Of a stretch of 9,736 bases of DNA, positions 1-5,538 are shown in pieces; position 1 is the first letter of the stretch, and the number at the start of each line of letters is the position of its first letter. The notes under the pieces are model-generated. The model was not told the origin of the DNA, did not search any database, and was given only the letters and a program-made list of their open reading frames with translations. The position numbers were made by a program, and so were the translations under genes. Location: the NCBI GenBank assembly GCA_964513975.1, contig CAZEON010000050.1, positions 1 through 9,736 on the forward strand, given 5' to 3'. The stretch comes from CAZVBV01 sp964513975. Its GTDB lineage: Bacteria > Patescibacteriota > Gracilibacteria > UBA4473.

Positions 1-7
1 TTAGAAG

Positions 8-49
8 AAACCCTGTCCAGGGGATATATACCCTGGGTGGGGTTTTTTT
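8..49 (+). terminator. Strong intrinsic terminator of an off-window gene
   Basis: Positions 8-22 pair with 31-45: AAACCC with GGGTTT outside, CCAGGG with CCCTGG inside, joined by three consecutive G-U wobble pairs (14-16 with 37-39). The loop is GATATATA and the stem runs into seven T residues (43-49). This is the classic rho-independent layout on the plus strand, so a plus-strand gene probably ends just left of the window. The minus strand also has A/T tracts and could use the stem. Confidence 0.8.
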
Positions 50-55
50 GATGTT

Positions 56-75
56 TGTTGATACCTGTTGATACC
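56..75. repeat. Tandem 10-bp direct repeat
   Basis: TGTTGATACC occurs twice back to back (56-65 and 66-75), between the terminator and the first palindrome. No function is evident. It may be slippage debris at the edge of the repeat cluster. Confidence 0.6.
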
Positions 76-76
76 C

Positions 77-115
77 GAGTTCGAACTGGACTCCAGTGGA
101 CTCCAGTTCGAACTC
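77..115. repeat. Inverted pair of GAGTTCGAACTC-family palindromes
   Basis: Perfect 14-bp inverted arms: GAGTTCGAACTGGA (77-90) and TCCAGTTCGAACTC (102-115), with an 11-base centre. Each arm contains the self-complementary core AGTTCGAACT. The centre holds TCCA-G-TGGA, which can pair on itself. The 10-bp word GGACTCCAGT is repeated across the middle. The layout resembles a REPIN, two REP-type palindromes facing each other, with a longer spacer than the 27-bp units elsewhere in the window. Confidence 0.8.
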
Positions 116-137
116 ATTCCGAATCCTCGGCTCTCTC

Positions 138-205
138 CAGTTCGAACTCTCGTTCTCAACCCCCAATCCGAGTTCGAACTCAAGAATCGGCTCCAGTTCG
201 AACTC
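138..205. repeat. Cluster of three GAGTTCGAACTC-family palindromes
   Basis: Copies lie at 138-149 (first base C instead of G), 170-181 (perfect) and 194-205 (first base C). The first and third are preceded by related flanks: CGGCTC, an extra TCT in one copy, then CCAGTTCGAACTC. This suggests duplication of a palindrome together with its flank. The translated minus-strand frame over this region only reads the repeats and is not taken as a gene. With the pair at 77-115, the stretch 50-210 is essentially repeat sequence. Confidence 0.75.
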
Positions 206-212
206 ATCTTGA

Positions 213-230
213 ATGTGAAGTTTATATAAA
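213..230 (+). promoter_or_regulatory. Conserved leader block of the first RAYT
   Basis: The 18 bp ATGTGAAGTTTATATAAA recur with one difference (17/18) upstream of the second RAYT at 874-891. In both cases the block follows a GAGTTCGAACTC-family palindrome by about 7-12 bp and precedes the transposase. The TATATAAA end could act as a -10 element, but no good -35 lies at the right distance. The block could also be a transposase recognition sequence or a remnant of the tandem duplication. Confidence 0.5.
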
Positions 231-248
231 TTAGCAGGGTTGTTTTCC

Positions 249-275
249 GAGTTCGAACTCATAGAGTTCGAACTC
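249..275. repeat. 27-bp palindrome pair abutting the first RAYT start
   Basis: Two perfect copies of GAGTTCGAACTC (249-260, 264-275) are separated by ATA. The unit touches the ATG at 276. Upstream in-frame reading from a TTG at 240 would translate it as EFEL-I-EFEL. The unit occupies the place where a ribosome binding site should sit, so it may hide or replace the normal translation start signal. Confidence 0.85.
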
Positions 276-815
276 ATGAATAGAATCGAACCACTTCAGG
301 AAAATAAGTTTTATCACGTTTTCAATCGAGGATTGAATAAACAACAGATCTTTTTTGATGCAAAAGATTATGAGTATTTTTATAATAATATTCCGCGTTA
401 TAAAGAAAAATTTACACAAATTCAAATTTTAGCTTGGTGTCTTTTACCCAATCATTTTCATTTCCTGTTGGTTGAGAAAGAGAAAGCCAACAGTTCGAAC
501 TCTAAGAGTTCGAACCATAACTGTAGCATCTCGAAATTTATGCAAAAGGTTCAACAATCCTATGCGGTCTTTTTTAATCATAAATACGGTGAATCAATAA
601 AACAGGGGAAAAAGGGTCCTGTTTTTGAAGGACGATTTAAAGCAAAAATAGTAGAAGATGATGATTATTTCTACCGACTCAAACAATATATTGAATGGAA
701 CGCCGTGAAGCATGAGATCGTCGATAAGCCTGAAGAGTGGGGGTATTCCAGCTATTCTAAGGATTCTAACCCGGATTGGGATTTGGAGGATGAATTTAAT
801 CCATATTTCGAATAA
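276..815 (+). CDS. RAYT-type transposase (REP-associated, IS200/Y1 superfamily), copy 1
   Basis: A 179-residue single-strand DNA transposase of the HUH/Y1 type. It opens with the family-typical ENKFYHVFNRG, has the metal-binding His-x-His pair in PNHFHFLLV (H60, H62), and has the likely nucleophilic tyrosine in QYIEWNAV (Y138). The family tail DKPEEWGYSS follows. RAYTs are known to process or mobilise short palindromic REP/REPIN repeats, and this gene is surrounded by such palindromes, so that role is inferred here. I place the start at ATG 276 because the family-like sequence begins there. A TTG at 240 in the same frame would add twelve residues made of repeat sequence. Residues 73-80 (SSNSKSSN) are encoded by an inserted palindrome pair between the HxH motif and the following helix. 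All catalytic motifs are present, so the protein may be active. It is clearly related to the next gene. Confidence 0.9.
   Translation: MNRIEPLQENKFYHVFNRGLNKQQIFFDAKDYEYFYNNIPRYKEKFTQIQILAWCLLPNHFHFLLVEKEKANSSNSKSSNHNCSISKFMQKVQQSYAVFFNHKYGESIKQGKKGPVFEGRFKAKIVEDDDYFYRLKQYIEWNAVKHEIVDKPEEWGYSSYSKDSNPDWDLEDEFNPYFE
491..517. repeat. Palindrome pair inside RAYT copy 1
   Basis: CAGTTCGAACTC (491-502), spacer TAA, then a degraded second copy beginning GAGTTCGAAC (506-515). The 27-bp unit starts at the third codon position and keeps the frame, encoding SSNSKSSN as a linker. The edge mismatches suggest an older, slightly decayed copy. The second RAYT has a unit of the same length and phase but a different palindrome at the equivalent place. 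Confidence 0.85.
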
Positions 816-818
816 TCG

Positions 819-848
819 AAAATAATTGAGTTCGAACTCAATTATTTT
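819..848 (+). terminator. 30-bp perfect palindrome acting as terminator of RAYT copy 1
   Basis: AAAATAATTGAGTTC (819-833) is followed directly by its exact complement (834-848). This forms a 15-bp hairpin three bases after the RAYT stop codon, ending in a T-rich side (TTATTTTT). A GAGTTCGAACTC palindrome (828-839) is the core, extended by AT-rich arms. It fits an intrinsic terminator, though a real transcript would need to open a few central pairs for the loop. Confidence 0.6.
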
Positions 849-849
849 T

Positions 850-861
850 GAGTTCGAACTC
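850..861. repeat. GAGTTCGAACTC palindrome between the two RAYT genes
   Basis: A perfect copy 10 bp after the copy at 828-839. The two form a wider pair with an AT-rich spacer. It sits 12 bp before the leader block of RAYT copy 2, mirroring the palindrome-leader-gene order before copy 1. Confidence 0.85.
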
Positions 862-873
862 AAATCTGAACAG

Positions 874-891
874 ATGTGAAATTTATATAAA
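874..891 (+). promoter_or_regulatory. Conserved leader block of the second RAYT
   Basis: ATGTGAAATTTATATAAA matches the block at 213-230 in 17 of 18 positions. Here it lies 44 bp before the ATG rather than 45, a nearly identical distance. That favours a functional leader (promoter or recognition site), or a recent tandem duplication. Confidence 0.5.
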
Positions 892-935
892 ATCGTAGAG
901 TGGATATTCCTCAATAGATTTGTACTATAAGTAGG

Positions 936-1481
936 ATGATAGCAAACAAATCAGTCGAATTCGAAAAAAATAAGTTCTACCATATCTATAATCGTGGACA
1001 CAACAAACAACAGATATTCTTTGATGCAAAGGATTATGATTGGTTTTATCAAAATATTGCGCAGTTTAAACTTGCCTGTCCGAATATTCAGATTATTTCT
1101 TGGTGCTTCTTGCCCAATCACTTTCATTTTCTGATGATAGAGAAATCATTGGATACGTATCCTAAGGATACGTATCCCAAAACGGAACAAATCTCAATTT
1201 TCATGCAAAAATTGCAACAAGCTTATGCTACTTTTTTTAATACCAAATACGGAGAGTCTATAAAAGAAGGAAAGAAAGGCCTTGTCTTCGAGGAGCGATT
1301 CAAAGCTAAACTGGTCGAAGATGAGGACTACTTACTTCAGATCAAACAATATATCGAGTGGAATGCCGTTAAACATGAAATAGTCGATAAACCAGAGGAG
1401 TGGGGGTATACCTCCTTTATTCCTGGTACCATAGATTCAGAGTTATCGGTTGGGTTAGAGTTTAATCCGTATTTCGAGTAA
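936..1481 (+). CDS. RAYT-type transposase, copy 2
   Basis: A 181-residue paralogue of the upstream gene with the same motifs. These are the FYHIYNRG opening, His-x-His in PNHFHFLMI (H62, H64), the probable catalytic tyrosine in QYIEWNAV (Y139), the DKPEEWGYTSF tail and the shared C-terminal FNPYFE. Start ATG 936 follows GTAGG; no convincing Shine-Dalgarno is visible. Residues 73-82 read DTYPKDTYPK, a tandem repeat encoded by a pair of GGATACGTATCC palindromes. These lie where copy 1 carries its AGTTCGAACT-type pair. The motifs predict an active HUH nuclease. By analogy with RAYT families it would act on short palindromic repeats; its own substrate is unknown. recF starts 22 bp downstream, so the two may share a transcript. 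Confidence 0.9.
   Translation: MIANKSVEFEKNKFYHIYNRGHNKQQIFFDAKDYDWFYQNIAQFKLACPNIQIISWCFLPNHFHFLMIEKSLDTYPKDTYPKTEQISIFMQKLQQAYATFFNTKYGESIKEGKKGLVFEERFKAKLVEDEDYLLQIKQYIEWNAVKHEIVDKPEEWGYTSFIPGTIDSELSVGLEFNPYFE
1151..1177. repeat. GGATACGTATCC palindrome pair inside RAYT copy 2
   Basis: Two perfect copies of the 12-bp palindrome GGATACGTATCC (1151-1162, 1166-1177) are separated by TAA. Length (27 bp), spacer and codon phase are identical to the GAGTTCGAACTC units in RAYT copy 1 and recF, but the arms differ. It is the only occurrence of this palindrome in the window. Confidence 0.9.
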
Positions 1482-1503
1482 CCTTGGGTCCAGACTCACA
1501 ATC

Positions 1504-2637
1504 ATGATCCAGAAACTCTCCCTTTTTGATTTCCGAAACTACGAAGAAAAGCACTTCAAGTTTACGGAGAAAAACGTCGTTTTTTATGGAGGAAATGGAA
1601 AAGGGAAAACCAATATATTGGAAGCCATTTCTATCTTGAGTATGGGAAAGAGCTGGAGGGAAACGAATGCGGAGGACCTTATTTACAACCCGGGTTCAGA
1701 AAAACAGGGAACCCGGGTTGGATTGATTCAAGCAACCCTCGAAAATGGAAACTTATATGAAGTAAAGATTGCCCCGCGGTCGCGGGTATTTGAAAAAAAC
1801 GCAAAGAATGTATCGCTGCGCCAACACTTTGGAAAAATCCCGACGCTTCTTTTTGTTCCTGAGCACTTGACGTTGTTCTCGGGAACGAAAAGAAACCGAC
1901 AACGGTTCTTTGATAGATTCTTGTTTCAAATCTCTACTAACTACCGAGAGAATCTCACGAAATTTAATCGCGTGTTGAAGCAGAAGAATGCGCTGTTGAA
2001 ATCTTTTCAGGATTTGAGTTCGAACTCTAAGAGTTCGAACTCGGAACTCATTGCTCCTTGGAACGAAATACTCGCCGATACTATTCCGTCTCTGGTGAAG
2101 GCGAGAGAGGGATTTTTAGCAGAACTGAACCCTTTACTCCAAAAGGAACTGAAAGGACTCTCACGGTCATCTGACTCGATCGAGATACGGTTGGAAAAAG
2201 CGGAAAATGTTGCGATGACCAAGGAAGCAATTTTGAATTTCTTCACAAAAAATTCTGCTCGCGAACAAGCCGCTGGAAAATGCTTGCTTGGTCCGCATCG
2301 TGATGACTTTGCGTTTTATTATCGTGACAAACCCATCCTTGCTTCGGCATCCAGGGGAGAGGAACGATCGGTGATGCTCGCCATGCTCGCTGCACAGAAA
2401 CATATCCTCAAAGCACTTGGGGGACCTTCGCCAATATTGCTTCTCGACGACGTATTCTCTGAACTCGATCAATCACGTCAGGATTACCTCGAAAACCTCT
2501 GTAACGAGTCACAAATCTTTTTTACGACCACGCACGAGTCTCATTTTAAAAACTTCTCTCATCCGGTGCAGAAAATTGATTTGAGTCTCCCTAACCCGGG
2601 TTCAACAAAGAATCTTTCAGGACAGAACCCGGGTTAG
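1504..2637 (+). CDS. recF: DNA replication/repair protein RecF with repeat-derived insertions
   Basis: A 377-residue RecF, the SMC-like ATPase that binds gapped DNA and, with RecO and RecR, helps load RecA. The Walker A motif GGNGKGKT is at 29-36, followed by NILEAIS. The family segment RNRQRFFDRFL lies near 133, GPHRDDF at 263-269, the ABC signature region SRGEERS at 283-289, and Walker B plus D-loop LLLDDVFSELD at 312-322. Length is typical. Three parts come from palindromic repeats: residues 62-73 (NPG...TRVG), residues 172-180 (SSNSKSSNS) in the variable linker of the helical lobe, and the last 14 residues (NPGST...QNPG), whose stop codon TAG extends from the palindrome AACCCGGGTT. All core motifs are intact, so the protein is probably functional. 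The gene follows RAYT copy 2 closely and converges on der. Confidence 0.95.
   Translation: MIQKLSLFDFRNYEEKHFKFTEKNVVFYGGNGKGKTNILEAISILSMGKSWRETNAEDLIYNPGSEKQGTRVGLIQATLENGNLYEVKIAPRSRVFEKNAKNVSLRQHFGKIPTLLFVPEHLTLFSGTKRNRQRFFDRFLFQISTNYRENLTKFNRVLKQKNALLKSFQDLSSNSKSSNSELIAPWNEILADTIPSLVKAREGFLAELNPLLQKELKGLSRSSDSIEIRLEKAENVAMTKEAILNFFTKNSAREQAAGKCLLGPHRDDFAFYYRDKPILASASRGEERSVMLAMLAAQKHILKALGGPSPILLLDDVFSELDQSRQDYLENLCNESQIFFTTTHESHFKNFSHPVQKIDLSLPNPGSTKNLSGQNPG
1686..1720. repeat. AACCCGGGTT palindrome pair inside recF
   Basis: CAACCCGGGTTC (1686-1697) and its exact complement GAACCCGGGTTG (1709-1720) are separated by 11 bp. Each arm contains the 10-bp palindrome AACCCGGGTT. From the first to the last core (1687-1719) is 33 bp, or eleven codons, so the frame is kept. 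The inner edges extend the core to the pattern GAACCCGGGTTC, which matches the G-N4-CG-N4-C form of the other families. Confidence 0.8.
2016..2042. repeat. GAGTTCGAACTC palindrome pair inside recF
   Basis: Two perfect copies (2016-2027, 2031-2042) are separated by TAA. The unit starts at the third codon position, so it encodes SSNSKSSNS without a stop, although TAA would be a stop in another frame. The host position lies between the helical KQKNALLKSF segment and the PWNEILAD segment, a naturally variable part of RecF. Confidence 0.9.
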
Positions 2638-2641
2638 GGAG
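2587..2641. terminator. Inverted AACCCGGGTT pair, probable bidirectional terminator of recF and der
   Basis: A perfect 17-bp inverted repeat (2587-2603 with 2625-2641) has a 21-bp loop. Each arm contains the palindrome AACCCGGGTT. It spans the end of recF, whose TAG stop is formed by the right arm, and lies 8 bp beyond the convergent der stop. The stem is GC-rich, with a T-rich stretch (TTTATTTT) following on the plus strand. It could stop transcription from both sides; the U-tracts are only moderate. Confidence 0.6.
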
Positions 2642-2648
2642 TTGGGGT

Positions 2649-4136
2649 TTATTTTCCTTTTCCTTTTCCTTTGAATTTATCCATACTGTCGCGCAATTCG
2701 ATTGTAATGGGAGTTCCGAAAAATCCGTATTTCTCTCTGATTTTATTTTCCAAATATCGACGATAACTAAAGTGAAATGCTTTGGTGTTATTCACAAAGA
2801 ATAAAAACTTTGGTGGGCTTATATCAACCTGCGAGAGGTATTTAATAGTACCCTTTTTATTTCCAGCCATTGGTTGTATGTGTCCGAAATACACTTCAGG
2901 AACAAAGGCATTGAGTTCTGAGGTTCCAATTCGTTTTTGTCGTTCAGCCTTAATCGCAACGGCAGATTTCAAAACATCTTCAATTCCTTTCCCTGTTTTT
3001 GCAGAGAAAAAGAGAACTGGTGCCCACGGCAAAAATGGAATTTCTTTTGACAAATAATGCCAATAATTTTTTCGCACATCGTCAAGCTCTTCTCCCCACA
3101 TTTTCACCTGATCGTGTTCTCGTTCATCAGTTTCATCTTCTTGTCTTGCCTTTTCTCGTACCAGATCGAATTTATTCACACATACGATGAGCCCTTTCCC
3201 AGATTCCACAATCTTTCCCGCAATCGCGAGATCTTGATGAGTTACTCCTTCCAGCGCATCAATTAACAGCGCACACACGTCAGATCGTTCAATCGCATCA
3301 GCAGAGCGAACGCTTCCCCAGAATTCCAATGATTTTTGCTCATCTTTCTGCCCTCTTTTTGAGTGCGTCTTTCCAGGACGACGAAGTCCGGCGGTATCGA
3401 GAAAAACAAACGGGTGCGTTTCATCTCCTTGTTTCCAATCAAACTGCGTATCGATTGTATCGCGTGTAGTCCCAGGAATAGCAGAAACGACTGATCGCTG
3501 TTTTCCGAGAAATCCATTCATCAATGAACTTTTTCCTACATTTGGACGTCCGACAAAGGCCAATTTAATGTCATCGGTTTCTTCCACAACGGCCGTATCG
3601 GCGAATCCTGCCTCTTTTAATTTCTTTTCAATTCCATCTTCGAGTTCAAAAACACCCGTGAAGTTTTTTGCAGAAATCGGAATCGGAACATCGAAACCAA
3701 ACTTGGTGAGTTCGAGTATTCGAGAGGTGTTTCCGTCATCGATTTTGTTTGCCACAAAAAGAATCGGCACTTTTGTTCTTCGTAATTTTTTCACAATCTC
3801 CTCATCGTCGAATGTCATTTCAGACTTTCCATCAACCATAAACAAAATGAGATCGGCATTTTCGATCGCACTTTCTACCTGTAATTGAATTTGCGTTTCA
3901 AGATCATCGCCCTTCTCGTTCGTTAATCCAGCCGTATCAACAAGCCAAAAAGAGAACGCTCGCGGATTTCCATCGTCATCAAATTCACTCGAAAGCGTCA
4001 CCTTATCCATCAACTGATCTCGAGTTGTTCCAGGGATATCAGAGATGATTGCTTTTTTTGATTTTACAAAGCAATTGAAAAGGGTCGATTTTCCGACGTT
4101 CGGGCGACCGATAATAGCGACTATGGGAAGGTCCAT
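2649..4136 (-). CDS. der: Ribosome assembly GTPase Der (EngA)
   Basis: A 495-residue tandem-GTPase protein needed for maturation of the large ribosomal subunit. The first G domain has GRPNVGKS (10-17), PGTTRD (35-40), DTAG (67-70) and NKID (130-133). The second has GRPNVGKS (196-203), PGTTRD, DTAG and NKFD, followed by SAKTG. The C-terminal KH-like domain follows, with the family-like tail KYGFFGTPITIELRD. ATG 4136 puts the P-loop at residue 10, as expected. The protein is at the long end for the family. There are extra charged residues after the second DTAG (around THSKRGQKDEQKSLEFW) and after NKFD (an E/D/R-rich stretch before YWHYLSKEIPF). The tail KGKGKGK comes from a hexanucleotide repeat. 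It is convergent with recF and divergent from the mur gene. Confidence 0.97.
   Translation of the reverse strand: MDLPIVAIIGRPNVGKSTLFNCFVKSKKAIISDIPGTTRDQLMDKVTLSSEFDDDGNPRAFSFWLVDTAGLTNEKGDDLETQIQLQVESAIENADLILFMVDGKSEMTFDDEEIVKKLRRTKVPILFVANKIDDGNTSRILELTKFGFDVPIPISAKNFTGVFELEDGIEKKLKEAGFADTAVVEETDDIKLAFVGRPNVGKSSLMNGFLGKQRSVVSAIPGTTRDTIDTQFDWKQGDETHPFVFLDTAGLRRPGKTHSKRGQKDEQKSLEFWGSVRSADAIERSDVCALLIDALEGVTHQDLAIAGKIVESGKGLIVCVNKFDLVREKARQEDETDEREHDQVKMWGEELDDVRKNYWHYLSKEIPFLPWAPVLFFSAKTGKGIEDVLKSAVAIKAERQKRIGTSELNAFVPEVYFGHIQPMAGNKKGTIKYLSQVDISPPKFLFFVNNTKAFHFSYRRYLENKIREKYGFFGTPITIELRDSMDKFKGKGKGK
2652..2672. repeat. Hexanucleotide repeat coding the der tail
   Basis: TTTTCC is repeated three times and followed by TTT, next to the der stop codon. 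On the coding strand it gives alternating Gly-Lys residues, a basic tail. Such a repeat could vary in copy number without shifting the frame. Confidence 0.7.
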
Positions 4137-4263
4137 TTGCGCCGAGTGTACTTAACAATTGTCAATTAGCAATTACGAATTACGAATTTCCAACCCGGGT
4201 TAGAATTTTTCTATAAACTCTAAACTATAAACTGTTAACTATTTCCTATAAACTGTTCTCAGC
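4137..4263. repeat. Divergent intergenic region with short direct repeats and one AACCCGGGTT
   Basis: This 127-bp AT-rich region separates the der and mur start codons and must hold both promoters. It contains AATTACG twice in tandem (4171-4184), a single AACCCGGGTT palindrome (4192-4201), and CTATAAACTGTT twice (4225-4236, 4246-4257) with a shorter CTATAAACT at 4211-4219. TTGTCA (4159-4164) resembles a -35 box, but no good -10 lies at the right spacing, so I do not call a promoter. The TATAAA words before the mur gene are possible -10 elements. Confidence 0.6.
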
Positions 4264-5538
4264 ATGCTTTCTTTGCTTCGAAAATTGATTCCAGAACGTT
4301 CGCCACTGCGTCTTTTGTACCACAAAATACGAGCCATCTCGGCTGCGTATTGGTATCGATTCCCAGGACAACAATTAAAAATTGTGGCTATCACTGGAAC
4401 AAGTGGAAAGTCCACGACATCAGAACTGACATGGTACGGACTCCAAAAATCAGGAAAAAAATGCGGAATGTTGTCAGGAATCCAATTCCATTTCGGAGAA
4501 GAGACAGTTCCCAATCATTCTTTGAGGACAACATTGCCACCATGGAAAATTCAAAAATATCTGCGTCGAATGGTGCGGGAGGGATGTGAAATCGTAGTAG
4601 TTGAAGTCTCTTCTCATGCGATTGATCAAAACAGACTCTGGGGCGTACCGGTTGATATTGCTGTTTTGACGAATGTTGCGAACAACGAACATCTCGATTA
4701 TCACAAGACATACGCTGAATACGTGCAGGCAAAAACAAAACTTTTTACTTCAGCAAAAATTACCATTATCAATGCTGACGATGAACAGAAAGAGGTATTC
4801 AAAAGTGCAGCAGGAGGAGAAAAACAAACCTTCGGACTCAGAAATGAAGCGGATCTTCGGGGAACAAAAGAGAAGTTTTCTTCTCACAACATCTCGTTCG
4901 ATCTGCATATGAAATCAGAAACAATAAAGATTACGGCTCCATTGGTTGGGCGACATAATTTAGAAAATCTTCTCGCGGCCATTGCTGTTTTGCACACACA
5001 AAACATCCCTCTCAGCACAATTCAAAAAACATTTGAGAATTTTGCAGGGATTCCGGGGCGACTGGAGATTATCGACGAAGGACAAAAACCCAGCGTTATT
5101 GTTGATCACACGTACAAACCACCAGCACTGCGAGCGGTGTTGCAGACATTAAAAAAAATAATCGACGGACGACTTATTGTTGTTTGGGGAGGAACAGGAG
5201 GTCGGTTGCCTGAATTTTGGTCAGAAGCAGGACAGATTCTTGATGAGTTTGCTGATGAAATTATTCTCACCACCGATGATCCGTATAAAGATGATCCAAA
5301 GAAAATTGCACGGATTGTGCGAGAACAAATTCACCGAGAAGAAAGTGATCGTTTCTTTGAAATAGAAGATCGATATGAGGCGATCCGGTACGCACTCCTC
5401 ACTGCCAAAAACAAAGACACAGTTCTCATTGCTGGACGTGGACATGAAACAACACAAACCATTGGAAAAAAAATAATTCCATTTGATGACAGAGCTGTGG
5501 CGCGAGAAATTTTGCGAAATTCGAGTTCGAACTCTTAG
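4264..5538 (+). CDS. murE: MurE-like Mur ligase with shortened N-terminal domain
   Basis: A 424-residue ATP-dependent Mur ligase, expected to add the third amino acid to the UDP-MurNAc-dipeptide in cytoplasmic peptidoglycan synthesis. Motifs in order: the ATP loop GTSGKSTT (45-52), EVSSHAIDQNR (114-124), TNVANNEHLDYHKT with the AKTKLF lysine region, VGRHNLENLLAAIA, the C-terminal domain entry IPGRLEII, then DHTYKPPAL, TDDPYKDDP (337-345) and IAGRGHE (389-395). The last motifs point to MurE rather than MurC, D or F. The ATP loop lies about 60 residues earlier than in typical MurE, so the UDP-binding N-terminal domain is largely missing. DDPY replaces the DNPR motif of meso-diaminopimelate enzymes, so the added amino acid is uncertain. 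The last four residues (SSNS) and part of the stop codon come from an inserted palindrome pair. Confidence 0.85.
   Translation: MLSLLRKLIPERSPLRLLYHKIRAISAAYWYRFPGQQLKIVAITGTSGKSTTSELTWYGLQKSGKKCGMLSGIQFHFGEETVPNHSLRTTLPPWKIQKYLRRMVREGCEIVVVEVSSHAIDQNRLWGVPVDIAVLTNVANNEHLDYHKTYAEYVQAKTKLFTSAKITIINADDEQKEVFKSAAGGEKQTFGLRNEADLRGTKEKFSSHNISFDLHMKSETIKITAPLVGRHNLENLLAAIAVLHTQNIPLSTIQKTFENFAGIPGRLEIIDEGQKPSVIVDHTYKPPALRAVLQTLKKIIDGRLIVVWGGTGGRLPEFWSEAGQILDEFADEIILTTDDPYKDDPKKIARIVREQIHREESDRFFEIEDRYEAIRYALLTAKNKDTVLIAGRGHETTQTIGKKIIPFDDRAVAREILRNSSSNS

Noticed and set aside
1..207. Minus-strand open frame rich in SNS and RVRT words
   Set aside because: It is only the translation of the palindrome cluster and a terminator stem. 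The palindromes lack stop codons in all frames, which creates false open frames.
77..275. CRISPR array from the repeated 12-mers
   Set aside because: Repeats are too short, spacers irregular (3 to 33 bp) and there is no leader or cas gene.
249..275. tRNA T-arm or tRNA attachment site, because GTTCGAAC resembles the T-loop
   Set aside because: There are no acceptor, D or anticodon arms around any copy, and copies lie inside protein genes.
768..780. AACCCGGATT in RAYT copy 1 as a decayed AACCCGGGTT palindrome
   Set aside because: A single one-mismatch match without a partner; it could be chance.
2016..2042. LexA/SOS boxes next to recF
   Set aside because: Inside the pairs GAAC and GTTC are separated by 7 bp, not the 4 bp of the Gram-positive box, and the copies lie within coding sequence.
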